From Candidatus Thorarchaeota archaeon (GTDB lineage Archaea; Asgardarchaeota; Thorarchaeia; Thorarchaeales; Thorarchaeaceae), in NCBI GenBank assembly GCA_018238825.1, contig JABCSP010000003.1, positions 1-32,799 of the forward strand: a DNA stretch of 32,799 nucleotides. The letters run 5' to 3'. Within the stretch, counting starts at the first letter, position 1. Every line of letters starts with the position of its first letter. The position numbers were made by a program, and so were the translations under genes. This document shows, piece by piece, positions 16,036 through 24,028 of this stretch. Under the pieces are notes generated by a model. The model searched no databases, was not told the origin of the DNA, and saw only the letters and a program-made list of their open reading frames with translations.

Positions 16036-16134
16036 TGGTGGGCCGGACGAGATTTGAACTCGCGATCCCTTGGATTTTCGCCAGAATTTGAATGGTTCCG
16101 AACCAAGAATCATACCAATCTAGACCACCGACCC
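16036..16134 (-). tRNA. tRNA-Pro(CGG) with intron at 37/38
   Basis: On the minus strand the acceptor GGGTCGG pairs with CCGGCCC, followed by A and an encoded CCA. The anticodon stem is CTTGG/CCAAG and the loop TTCGGA-T gives anticodon CGG. The T arm is GCGAG TTCAAAT CTCGT. A 22-nt intron (16096-16075) lies at the canonical position and has a perfect bulge-helix-bulge: central helix TTCG/CGAA with 3-nt bulges GAA and AAT. Mature length is 77 nt. Its 5' end lies 2 bases past the stop of the upstream phosphoesterase gene, so the two are probably co-transcribed. Confidence 0.95.
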
Positions 16135-16136
16135 AG

Positions 16137-16994
16137 TCATTGATTCAGTCGCTCTGGATTGGATTTAATCATTTCGTTAAAACGTTCTCTCATCCAACCA
16201 ATTGTGCCAAGGTATAATCCATCAGTACTATAAATTTCTGATTCAAGTACATCCACACACGAGTTTTCAAAGAGTGGCCCTTGAAATTCTGAACGTGGTG
16301 AATTAACTGTGATACCTGAAATAAGCTGATTGAAGCTAGGTAGAGTGGTAAGTGTTGCCATATCATCATCAGGAATCTCTAGCATTCCAAGACGCTTTCG
16401 AACACAATTCTTGCTCAGTTTAGAATTAAGTACGACTGGTACAGAACCCACATATCTCCTTCTGTCACCACGTCCAATCTCGGGCTTTGATACTGTTCGA
16501 AATCGACTAACCGCTGGATGATTATGACCTGCAATGAATCGTGATGCTTCCAATAGCTCTGAGGCTGGCCATGCATGACCATGCAAGAGACCTATCCTTT
16601 CATCACTCTCTCCTATCAATATCCCATGAACATCAGCTAGTTCAACACGGTGTGGAAGTAATGATTCAAGATTTCCATCATGATTTCCTGGTATGATCAC
16701 AGTGTCAACAATCTCTGTAAGATTTTGCATAAATTCGGGAATTATATCCCAATTGTATGGAATATCGGTCAAAATAGTATGTTTGACATCCCCTACAATA
16801 TACAAGGAATACAGCTCGTACTTTCTAACAAGTGATTTGATTCGCTCAAGGATAATAACATCCTGTAATGGAAAATGAATACCTCTCTCTTCTGAGATTT
16901 CTTCCTCGATACCTAGATGGAGATCTGAAATTATCAGTGCTGATACACTATCACCACGAATAATCAAGCCCCTGTCTTCAAATATTATCTCCAT
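16137..16994 (-). CDS. Calcineurin-like metallophosphoesterase (COG1407-like)
   Basis: Two-metal phosphoesterase of the archaeal ICC-like group. The metal ligand motifs are all present: SDLHLG (Asp24, His26), GDVKH (Asp69), GNHDG (104-108), LHGHAWP (His138, His140) and GHNHP (157-160). I use ATG at 16994 (285 residues) because a TATA-like TTAAAAT sits about 30 nt upstream, as for a leaderless transcript; the ATG at 17036 would lie upstream of that box. The substrate is unknown; relatives lie near helicase genes in other archaea (family knowledge, not seen here). tRNA-Pro follows directly. Confidence 0.85.
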   Translation of the reverse strand: MEIIFEDRGLIIRGDSVSALIISDLHLGIEEEISEERGIHFPLQDVIILERIKSLVRKYELYSLYIVGDVKHTILTDIPYNWDIIPEFMQNLTEIVDTVIIPGNHDGNLESLLPHRVELADVHGILIGESDERIGLLHGHAWPASELLEASRFIAGHNHPAVSRFRTVSKPEIGRGDRRRYVGSVPVVLNSKLSKNCVRKRLGMLEIPDDDMATLTTLPSFNQLISGITVNSPRSEFQGPLFENSCVDVLESEIYSTDGLYLGTIGWMRERFNEMIKSNPERLNQ

Positions 16995-17020
16995 TGCGAA
17001 ATTTTGTTCGAAGGTACAAC

Positions 17021-17027
17021 ATTTTAA
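17021..17027. promoter_or_regulatory. Shared TATA box of divergent phosphoesterase and SWIM genes
   Basis: ATTTTAA, read TTAAAAT on the other strand, lies about 30 nt from the ATG at 16994 and about 30-34 nt from the ATG at 17058. A single element could serve both short-leader transcripts. Confidence 0.45.
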
Positions 17028-17057
17028 CTTCGTCATGTTAGAGATTACGTGAGGAAT

Positions 17058-17444
17058 ATGGCCCTTTCATTAATAGAGGAGAAGAAACTCTCAAGAGAGA
17101 ACCTCACCCAAAGTGATATTGATTATTTTCGTAAAAAGTATGGGAAGAAGTTCATTAGAGCTCTTCGCGTCGTTGAAGAAAAGAAAGTGGATAAATACCA
17201 GTTCAAACCCAGTGGTTCTATAACGTGGATTGTGAGGGGACGAGCGCGTCAGTATATGGTGATTCCCAAGGTCTATTGTACTTGTCGAAGTTTCTACCAA
17301 GAAGTTGTGATATCTCGGGACAGTAACATGTGTTATCATTTACTTGCTCAACAGATTGCTGAAATCCGTGACCAATACAAACTCGTAGACTCAACTGATA
17401 CTGAGAGACGAAATCTGTATGTTGACTGGCGTAGGACTGATTGA
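17058..17444 (+). CDS. SWIM zinc-finger protein
   Basis: Contains the SWIM pattern CxC...CxH: Cys74 and Cys76 in CTC, then Cys92 and His94 in CYHLLA, with the small residue two after His-Leu-Leu conserved in SWIM domains. The N-terminal 70 residues are basic and helical. In eukaryotes the SWIM protein Sws1/Shu2 assists Rad51, and archaeal SWIM proteins have been proposed as relatives; that link is inference here. ATG at 17058 is preferred to GTG 17049 because the TATA box at 17021-17027 is then about 30 nt away. 128 residues. RadA is elsewhere in the window, not adjacent. Confidence 0.75.
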   Translation: MALSLIEEKKLSRENLTQSDIDYFRKKYGKKFIRALRVVEEKKVDKYQFKPSGSITWIVRGRARQYMVIPKVYCTCRSFYQEVVISRDSNMCYHLLAQQIAEIRDQYKLVDSTDTERRNLYVDWRRTD

Positions 17445-17528
17445 CTATTGGCATTAGAACTGAAGATAACTTTAAAACACGGCCCCAAGTTTGGCACGCT
17501 GATTGCGCAAAGAGGTCGGATACGTTCC

Positions 17529-18614
17529 ATGAATCAGTTCAAAAAGATTCCCAGAATACTTGCAACAATCTTAGCTTTGATGCTACTTCTATCAAGTTTT
17601 CAAGCTACAGTTCCAGCTCAAGCTGATTTGGACCCAGTTGTAGTGCTATTTGATGCGAGTCACTCACCACAATTTGATGCTGCTGATGCAGACTTGGGTT
17701 TAAAATTAATGTTTGACATGGTAAACACATCCACCCGTTATATCATACATGTTCATGAGGATGGTCCACTTGATGAAGAAGTCCTCAATGATATTGATAT
17801 TCTGATAATTGCGGGTTCAGACAGTTCTAGCCCCTTTAGTAATGAAGAGTATGCTGGAATTGTTGAAATGCTTGCTAATGGAAGCTCGCTATTTCTTCTT
17901 GGCGACCCCACAATTTCTGAAGATTCCACCTATTGGCCAGAAGGTCCGATGGAAGATACTGGTGACAATATTGCATTAAACACACTTCTTGATGGTATCA
18001 ATATGACTGGACCTCGTTTCAGTATTAATGAAACTGAAACAGATACTTGGTCTGATACAATGTTCGACTATGACCATTCAATCAATGGAAGCACTCCTTG
18101 GGTCATTGAACTGGACTCAACCACCTGGGATACTAATCACCCAATTTTCAGAAACATCAACGAAATTATGACAATGACATCAACTTTGAAACCAATTGAG
18201 CTAGCCAGTGGAATTGGTAATAGCTACGAAGGCTCCTTTGCTCAATATCGAAAAGATGTCAATTCATGGGCTAACTATACCATGCCTAACACGACGCTCT
18301 TCTCTTTGAACCCCCTTTCTTATTCTGCAATGAATGGAACTTTTCCATCATGGCTCTCCGCATTTGAGTACGGTTCAAGTAGAGTCACTATTGCAGGATC
18401 TACTATAATGTTCACAGGAAGACCCATTGATTTGCTAAACGCAGAACTCCAGTGGTTCTATGCAGCTGATAACGCGAAATTATTCATGAATATTCTAGAT
18501 TGGCTATCAGCAGATTTTGTTACTGCACCAAGTGCCATTGGTTCAATGCTAATTATCTCAGCTGTAATTTTGGTAATTGGTGTAGCATTCTATCTTTTGA
18601 AGAAGCTTAGGTGA
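17529..18614 (+). CDS. Secreted, membrane-anchored protein with GATase1-like domain
   Basis: A typical export signal (basic MNQFKKIPR, hydrophobic LATILALMLLLSS, AQA cleavage site around residue 32) opens the protein if ATG 17529 is used; the frame extends 27 codons upstream but would bury the signal. A C-terminal transmembrane helix (SMLIISAVILVIGVAFYLL) ends in KKLR. The ectodomain has many NxS/T sites and the VVVLFDASH and DIDILIIAGSD strands resemble proteins of the GldG/DUF4350 type with an amidotransferase-like fold; this is a weak resemblance. 361 residues. The end overlaps the end of the EngB gene by 8 bases. Function unknown. Confidence 0.6.
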   Translation: MNQFKKIPRILATILALMLLLSSFQATVPAQADLDPVVVLFDASHSPQFDAADADLGLKLMFDMVNTSTRYIIHVHEDGPLDEEVLNDIDILIIAGSDSSSPFSNEEYAGIVEMLANGSSLFLLGDPTISEDSTYWPEGPMEDTGDNIALNTLLDGINMTGPRFSINETETDTWSDTMFDYDHSINGSTPWVIELDSTTWDTNHPIFRNINEIMTMTSTLKPIELASGIGNSYEGSFAQYRKDVNSWANYTMPNTTLFSLNPLSYSAMNGTFPSWLSAFEYGSSRVTIAGSTIMFTGRPIDLLNAELQWFYAADNAKLFMNILDWLSADFVTAPSAIGSMLIISAVILVIGVAFYLLKKLR

Positions 18615-19230
18615 GGGCCCATTGCGGTCTATCTAAGCCTTCTTCATCAAGTATCTCATCAATCAGGTCCTTTAATTCCCTCATACCCTGTTTTTTCAAG
18701 GCAGCTGATAGTATGATTGTGGGCTCTCTATCACTCACAGCCTCTCTAAGCTGAAATTTTAGAAAGTCTAATTCATCATCGATATGTCGTTTCTTTACCT
18801 TGTCCACTTTGTTTGCTAACACTATTACACGCGGGGAAATCTCACATAGAAAGGAATAGAACTCTACATCAACTGGTATTTCTCCACGAGATGACCATCG
18901 TTCGAAAAGCACTCTAAATAATGAAATATCAACAATGAATACTGATAGCAGAATCCTACTACTCCAACTTTCCAAACTTTCGATAATATGGTTCTTTGTT
19001 TCTTCAATAGTTGTTTTACTCTGTCCTGACATAAAACCGAACCCTGGAATATCTACTATAGTCACCGGGTCTAAATCGATCATCTGTTCCCATCGAGTAC
19101 TTCCAGGTCGTTTACCCACCCTTACTTTCTTTCCTGTGAGTACACGAATAGTGCTACTTTTCCCTACATTGCTTCTTCCAGCAAAGACAATCAAGGGATT
19201 GTTATTACCTGTAGGGTTTTGTTCTTTCAT
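18607..19230 (-). CDS. engB: EngB/YihA-type GTPase
   Basis: Ribosome-associated Era-like GTPase. G1 GRSNVGKSS (18-26), G2 RPGSTR, G3 DIPGFG, G4 NKVDK, G5 SAA. Archaeal members are about 190-210 residues and this has 207. In bacteria the protein is needed for large-subunit assembly; the archaeal role is less certain. It is the last in a minus-strand run of small genes headed by elf1. Start ATG 19230. Confidence 0.88.
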   Translation of the reverse strand: MKEQNPTGNNNPLIVFAGRSNVGKSSTIRVLTGKKVRVGKRPGSTRWEQMIDLDPVTIVDIPGFGFMSGQSKTTIEETKNHIIESLESWSSRILLSVFIVDISLFRVLFERWSSRGEIPVDVEFYSFLCEISPRVIVLANKVDKVKKRHIDDELDFLKFQLREAVSDREPTIILSAALKKQGMRELKDLIDEILDEEGLDRPQWALT

Positions 19231-19300
19231 ATTGAAAATCTCCTTTTACTATTAATCGTAGGATTTCAAGTCTTTCCTTTATTCAGGGAAGTCCGTACAA

Positions 19301-19531
19301 TCATCGGTTGCTTTTCCTACTCTCTAGGTGTCGACATTCGTTGATTAAGATACGGATGTCGGTTCTGAGAGTCACTTCTGCGTCTTCAATCTTCTTCTGT
19401 AAAGTTTCAATTACAGCATCAATTGGTAGATTTTCAGACTCCAAATCATCAACTATAGTCTTGACAGTTTCTAAATTAGAAATGTGGGATGCTATATTAT
19501 CAAAAGCAGGTCGAATAACTGAACCCGTCAT
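19301..19531 (-). CDS. Small coiled-coil-like protein, unknown function
   Basis: 76 residues, largely helical and charged (LETVKTIVDDLESENLPIDA..EDAEVTLRTD), probably coiled coil. I do not recognise a family. It starts at ATG 19531, 21 bases after the stop of the 40-residue membrane protein, and a GGGAA/TTCCC hairpin (19533-19546) sits just before the start. It is in the same direction as Elf1 and EngB and likely transcribed with them. An antisense frame (19308-19721) of similar length exists but looks like a shadow. Confidence 0.45.
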   Translation of the reverse strand: MTGSVIRPAFDNIASHISNLETVKTIVDDLESENLPIDAVIETLQKKIEDAEVTLRTDIRILINECRHLESRKSNR

Positions 19532-19552
19532 TGGGAACGACTTCCCGTCAGA

Positions 19553-19675
19553 TTATTCCTCTTCATCTTCACCATATACCATGTATCCCATTGTGAGCAT
19601 AATAGCTATAATGCCCATTGCAGATAGTACGATGAATATAATTGAGGTGAAGGTATCAATATCAAGAAACTGCAT
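19553..19675 (-). CDS. 40-residue single-pass membrane protein
   Basis: A short frame of 40 codons from ATG 19675 to TAA. The product starts MQFLDIDTFTS, has one hydrophobic helix (IIFIVLSAMGIIAIMLTM) and ends in an acidic tail YGEDEEE. The composition is unlike chance and both flanking genes run the same way. There is no strong Shine-Dalgarno; a GAGGG lies about 15 nt upstream. Likely a real small gene between elf1 and the coiled-coil gene; function unknown. Confidence 0.5.
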   Translation of the reverse strand: MQFLDIDTFTSIIFIVLSAMGIIAIMLTMGYMVYGEDEEE

Positions 19676-19740
19676 TGGAATCTTGTGCCCTCGGAATTGG
19701 TCCACTTATAATCATTGCTGAATAATAACAGCTGTACTGA

Positions 19741-19992
19741 TTAAGCTTCAACACTACGTTGTTCATAGAATTTGTCTATGAATGATCCATAGATATCAAC
19801 AGACTCGGTCAAGGGATTGACCTCATCAATTGTCATTTCTATACCACATGATCCACACTTTACGGTCGCCATTCCATTATCTCTATAGATTTGAATCTTG
19901 ATGGCAGTATTTCCACAGTCCGGACATGGATAGACGTCTGGAATACGTTTCTGCGGTCGCCGACGTACTTTTTGTCTTCGTCTTCTTCCCAT
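19741..19992 (-). CDS. elf1: Elf1-like transcription elongation factor
   Basis: Zinc-ribbon protein homologous to eukaryotic Elf1, which binds the RNA polymerase clamp during elongation. A highly basic start (GRRRRQKVRRRPQKR) is followed by the zinc knuckles CPDC and CGSC, and the conserved end PLTESVDIYGSFIDKFYE matches the Elf1 tail pattern. 83 residues. It heads the minus-strand group that runs down to engB. Some archaeal lineages, Asgards among them, encode Elf1. Confidence 0.85.
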   Translation of the reverse strand: MGRRRRQKVRRRPQKRIPDVYPCPDCGNTAIKIQIYRDNGMATVKCGSCGIEMTIDEVNPLTESVDIYGSFIDKFYEQRSVEA

Positions 19993-20051
19993 GATGCTTC
20001 ACCTATACCTATTTCACACCTAACAGAACATAAGCCCCGAAAGAAATGAGC

Positions 20052-20073
20052 AAGCCCTGCGGCTCAGGTGTTA
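20052..20073. repeat. Short inverted repeat in the elf1-wHTH divergent gap
   Basis: TGAGC and GCTCA flank a 10-nt spacer in the 160-bp gap between divergent elf1 and the winged-helix gene. A TTAATTTAAG stretch just downstream may hold a TATA box. Regulatory use is speculation. Confidence 0.25.
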
Positions 20074-20151
20074 ATTTAAGCATTTTGTTAAGTGACAGAA
20101 TCACTCCATTACGAAGCTTTCTTATTGTAGGATGTGTCGCCCCGATTAGCG

Positions 20152-20385
20152 ATGTCCGACCTCTCAAAAAACTCTCAATGTGTACTCAAGATTCTTGAAA
20201 CTGCAGACTCCCTGACAACAACTGAGATCCTTGAGATTGCCCGTAAAAAGAAGTATGCTGACATCTGTACAGACTGTGCTGGTGGCGATGCTTTCGTAGC
20301 TGCTGCCAACCAACTTGTTGAGATGGGCCTTGTCACTAAAAAGTTTGGCAAGGGAGGCTATCGATGGCATCTAGTAAAAAGTTGA
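20152..20385 (+). CDS. Small winged-helix protein, possible regulator
   Basis: 77 residues from ATG 20152 (the GTG at 20134 is an alternative). LTTTEILEIARKKK and AANQLVEMGLVTKKFGKGGYRWHL form a winged-helix pattern, with the last part the wing. Between them is an unusual CTDCAGGD with Cys39 and Cys42; with Cys10 these could bind metal. The gene overlaps the SufS-like gene by 22 bases, so translation may be coupled. I cannot assign a target. Confidence 0.65.
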   Translation: MSDLSKNSQCVLKILETADSLTTTEILEIARKKKYADICTDCAGGDAFVAAANQLVEMGLVTKKFGKGGYRWHLVKS

Positions 20386-21632
20386 TTTACATGATAGACT
20401 GGACTAAAATCAGGAAAGATTTCCCTGCCCTTGAGCGTAGAATAAACGGTCGTCCAGTGGTGTATCTGGATAGCGCATGCATGGCACTCAAGCCCAGACA
20501 GGTTATTGATGCTATGAATGAATACTATGAGATGTATCCAGCATGTGCTGGAAGAAGTATCCATCGATTTGGTGAGGAGGCTTCTAATGCGTATTCTGCG
20601 GCTCGAGGCAAATTTGCCAAGTTCTTGAATGCTGCCCAAGAAGAAGAATGCATCTGGACTAGAAATGCTACAGAATCTCTCAATATTGTTGCAAGCTCAG
20701 TTAAACTGCCAAAAGGGTCCAAAATCATCACAACGTCTCTTGAACATCACAGTGGATCTCTTCCATTTGTCGAGAGAGCAAAAAGAGATGGTCTAGAGAT
20801 TGAGATCGTCAAAGCTCAGATGGATGGGACTTTTGACATCGAAGACTGGAAGAGTGCAATTGACAACAATACAAGTTTGGTATCTGTTGTACATTCTTCC
20901 AATGTCACAGGCACAGTATCTTCAATGAAAGATATCGTTGAGATTGCACATGATCGGGGAGCTCTGGTGATGTGTGATGATGCTCAGTATGCCCCTCATC
21001 ACCCCCTTGATGTTCAAAAAATGGATGTAGATTTTTCATGTATTTCAGTCCACAAAATGTGTGGACCCACTGGAATGGGAGTACTCTATGGGAAGATGGA
21101 GCATCTCGAATCAATGAACATGGCTCTATATGGTGGGGATACTGTTAGTGATGTAAAATTTGAAGATGGGCAGATACTTCCTGAATATCTTCCACCCCCT
21201 GAGAAATTTGAGGCTGGTCTGCAGAATTATGCTGGTGCAATAGGTGCAGGAGCTGCAGCTGAATATCTTCAAGCAATTGGAATGAATGAGATTGAGAAAC
21301 ATGAACGTTCTCTCCTTAAAGTTGCACTGAAAAGATTGCTTGATATGGAACATGTGCGCATCCTTGGAACAGATAACATCAACATCAAAACTGGTCTAGT
21401 GACTTTTAGTGTTGATACGGTCCCTTCAGCACATGATGTAGCAACATTCCTCAATGATGAATTCAATGTTATGGTTCGCAGTGGTGCTCATTGCGTACAT
21501 CCATTTCATCATCAGATGGGTATTCCAGTAGAACAAGGAACTGCCCGTGCTAGCTTTTACCTATACAACAATATGGACGATGTCAAAGCATTTCTTGATG
21601 GTCTAGAAACACTCATTGAAGCAAGTGCATGA
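20364..21632 (+). CDS. sufS: SufS-like cysteine desulfurase
   Basis: PLP enzyme of aminotransferase class V that takes sulfur from cysteine for iron-sulfur cluster assembly. PLP lysine Lys231 is in SVHKMCGPTG, the pyridine-binding Asp and Gln are in CDDAQ (205-208), and the persulfide cysteine Cys377 is in RSGAHCVHP. FEAGLQNYAG near 282 matches the SufS FEAGTP motif. GGGAGG 6 nt before ATG 20364 supports this start, overlapping the wHTH gene; ATG 20391 is the alternative. 422 residues. No sufB/C/D genes are adjacent. Selenocysteine lyase is a close relative that I cannot exclude. Confidence 0.87.
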   Translation: MASSKKLIYMIDWTKIRKDFPALERRINGRPVVYLDSACMALKPRQVIDAMNEYYEMYPACAGRSIHRFGEEASNAYSAARGKFAKFLNAAQEEECIWTRNATESLNIVASSVKLPKGSKIITTSLEHHSGSLPFVERAKRDGLEIEIVKAQMDGTFDIEDWKSAIDNNTSLVSVVHSSNVTGTVSSMKDIVEIAHDRGALVMCDDAQYAPHHPLDVQKMDVDFSCISVHKMCGPTGMGVLYGKMEHLESMNMALYGGDTVSDVKFEDGQILPEYLPPPEKFEAGLQNYAGAIGAGAAAEYLQAIGMNEIEKHERSLLKVALKRLLDMEHVRILGTDNINIKTGLVTFSVDTVPSAHDVATFLNDEFNVMVRSGAHCVHPFHHQMGIPVEQGTARASFYLYNNMDDVKAFLDGLETLIEASA

Positions 21633-21642
21633 AGTAACCAAT

Positions 21643-21683
21643 GTCTGCACCTCAAGAAAGGGGCAGACTCTACTTTGTTTTTG
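21643..21683. terminator. Hairpin and T-rich tail between sufS and rpa
   Basis: GTCTGC..CC (21643-21651) pairs with GG..GCAGAC (21660-21668); CTTTGTTTTT follows. It lies between convergent stops and could end sufS transcription. Confidence 0.5.
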
Positions 21684-21685
21684 AT

Positions 21686-23866
21686 TTAGCTTGTTTCTTT
21701 CTGAATTACTTCTTTTAGACGTTTAATCTCTTGAAGCGGGTCTGCAAACTCAAAACCATTTGAAGAGATTTCGATAGAATCTCCAAACTTCTTGACTCGT
21801 CCATGCATTGCGATGTACCTCCCTCTTATCTTGTCAGAGGTTGCTTGAATAGGTTCGTCTTCTTTACCTGATTTCTTAATCAGTTTTTGAGCCTCTTCAG
21901 CAGTCATCCCTAGAAGTTTTTCACCAATAGTACCGAACAAAGTCGCTCTTATCGAACCTGAACCATCATCGATTGTAATCTTGTAGAGCATTCGTGGTTC
22001 TGGTTTTTCCACTTCTCCACATGATTTGCAATTATACCCACCATCAACAGCCTCAAGTTTCTTGTTACATGTTGGACATGCTTCGTAGAATACCCGATTC
22101 TGTCCCATGTCGACTATTATTCCACAGATTTCGACATTCTTGCCTTCACTAGCTTCATCAATTTCACCAATAAGAAACCTAGACGCCTTAGTTGCTACAG
22201 TTTCGAAGGCAACATCTGATAGATCTAGTTGCTTGAGATCAGAATCTTCTGGATTCAGCATGATTTCTCCCTTACGGCCTACTTGATACTCCAATCCACC
22301 TCTATATCCTTCTTTCACATAACCGTGGAGAATTCTAATCACATCGCCTTCTTGAACATCAGCTACTTCTTCTACATCTTCACCCCAGAAAGTCACTCTG
22401 ATCTTACTTGTCTGGTCTGCAATTACTACATTTCTTAACTGACCTTCAGCTCCATCTTTTCTTGTGAAAGTCTTCACATCATAAGCAGTTACTACCTTAC
22501 CCTCTACATCAACATCTCTCATTTCAACGGAAAGATCAGATATGCTTGTTTTTCCAAGGGGTTCCGAACTACCTCCTCCAGTTCCTGATGATGCATTTTC
22601 AGTAATTTTTGACAAATCAAGTTGTTTCAATTTTGACCCCTTTGGGTTCAATTCAACTTTTGAACTCCTTCCAAATTGATACTCAACTCCACCTTGAAAG
22701 CCTTCTTTCACATAGCCGTGGAGGATTCTGATTATATCGCCTTCTTTTACTTTTGCAATGTGTTCATTATCTTCACCCCAGAAGGTCACTCTGATATTGC
22801 TTGTTTTGTCTGCGATGACAATATTTTGTACTTGTCCTTCACCACCATCCTTTCGTGTGAAGGTCTTCACATCATAGATTGTAGCGACCTTTCCTATTAT
22901 ATCCACATCATTCATTCCGGCTTCCAAATCTACAATATTCTTCATTCCAAGTGGTTCTGAACTGCTTGAATATTTTGGAGTAGATTCTGCAGTATCGATT
23001 TTGTCCTTAAGTCCCCTTTCAATAACTGTTGATTTACCTACATGAATTTCAATGTCATCCCCATCACGATTTGGACGAGTATATGCATGGTTTACTCCAA
23101 TGACTTCTCCAGGTTCGATTCCTTCAATCTCGTCTGCTTTATCGTCCCAAAAAACAAGGCGTGTACTTCCAGAATCGTCTGCAACAACCATTGCGAGTAC
23201 TTTTCCTTCACTACCGTCTTTCTTGTTGAATGTTGAAACTCTGAATACTCTTTGTACCTCAACCTTGAGAGATACATCATAGGTATTTTCCTGAAGATCG
23301 CTTATCTTCATTTCATCTTTTACTGTAGCACTGAAATCAACACCAAGTTCATCAATCTCATCATTTTCAAGTGGTTTGATTGTGCCCATTCGGCCTAGAT
23401 TAAGTTCAATCGTATCACCAAGTCCTGGTTTAACATATGCTCCTCGTACCTGAATGATACTTCCAACTGAGATGTGTTCTTCAGATACTGCCTTGGTCAT
23501 TTCATCCCAAAGTGCAACTCTGATACTACCAGTTTCATCTGAGATGAAGATACTAGCTACCTTTCCTTCACCACCATCCTTTCGTGCGAATGTTCGTACT
23601 GTACCTATTCTATCGACCCTACCCACAAGTCCTGCAACATTCTTGGTTGATTCAGTAATATCTTCTATTCTCTGGCGCGCACTTGGTGACATTTTATGCA
23701 AATCTACACCTAGTTCTCTTGCTACAATCATGGCTGCTGATTCATCATTGATGACTTCCGGACCCAATTCATTACGTTTTTCCTGAATCATTGTGAGGAT
23801 ATCATTTCGTTCGTAGTCCGATTTATGCTTTAGAATTAATTCAATTGTTTCTTCTAGAGTGAGCAT
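21686..23866 (-). CDS. rpa: Replication protein A, five OB folds and a zinc finger
   Basis: Single-stranded DNA-binding protein for replication and repair. Residues 1-70 form a helical N-terminus. OB folds lie near 75-165, 185-285, 303-415, 433-545 and 563-705; the last contains a four-cysteine zinc site (Cys597, 600, 613, 616). OB3 and OB4 are nearly identical in sequence, linked by a Ser/Gly-rich segment (SSGTGGGSSEPLG). The ATG at 23866 follows AGGAAGGTGG. 726 residues is on the long side for archaeal RPA. It is divergent from PolD large subunit, so two DNA replication genes share an upstream region. Confidence 0.92.
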   Translation of the reverse strand: MLTLEETIELILKHKSDYERNDILTMIQEKRNELGPEVINDESAAMIVARELGVDLHKMSPSARQRIEDITESTKNVAGLVGRVDRIGTVRTFARKDGGEGKVASIFISDETGSIRVALWDEMTKAVSEEHISVGSIIQVRGAYVKPGLGDTIELNLGRMGTIKPLENDEIDELGVDFSATVKDEMKISDLQENTYDVSLKVEVQRVFRVSTFNKKDGSEGKVLAMVVADDSGSTRLVFWDDKADEIEGIEPGEVIGVNHAYTRPNRDGDDIEIHVGKSTVIERGLKDKIDTAESTPKYSSSSEPLGMKNIVDLEAGMNDVDIIGKVATIYDVKTFTRKDGGEGQVQNIVIADKTSNIRVTFWGEDNEHIAKVKEGDIIRILHGYVKEGFQGGVEYQFGRSSKVELNPKGSKLKQLDLSKITENASSGTGGGSSEPLGKTSISDLSVEMRDVDVEGKVVTAYDVKTFTRKDGAEGQLRNVVIADQTSKIRVTFWGEDVEEVADVQEGDVIRILHGYVKEGYRGGLEYQVGRKGEIMLNPEDSDLKQLDLSDVAFETVATKASRFLIGEIDEASEGKNVEICGIIVDMGQNRVFYEACPTCNKKLEAVDGGYNCKSCGEVEKPEPRMLYKITIDDGSGSIRATLFGTIGEKLLGMTAEEAQKLIKKSGKEDEPIQATSDKIRGRYIAMHGRVKKFGDSIEISSNGFEFADPLQEIKRLKEVIQKETS

Positions 23867-23928
23867 CTATGCCACCTTCCTCCAAGTGTTTGACGGTGCT
23901 TAGTCAATTAGTGAATCTTTACTGGAGG

Positions 23929-23936
23929 CTTTAAAG
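23929..23936. promoter_or_regulatory. Palindromic TATA-like element between rpa and polD
   Basis: CTTTAAAG reads the same on both strands and lies 63 nt from the RPA start. It could direct RPA and perhaps, with a longer leader, PolD; a second candidate GACTTTTACA near 23965-23975 is closer to PolD. Confidence 0.4.
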
Positions 23937-24028
23937 TAATCTGCTCAATAATGACGAGCTTGGAGACTTTTACAGCCCCCGAAGCGAAACACAGAATACA
24001 GAACATGTTAGAAACAACATGACTTATT

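Noticed and set aside
19308..19721. A 137-codon plus-strand frame opposite the two small genes
   Set aside because: It has no recognisable domain and no ribosome site; the minus-strand genes run with their neighbours and have sensible composition.
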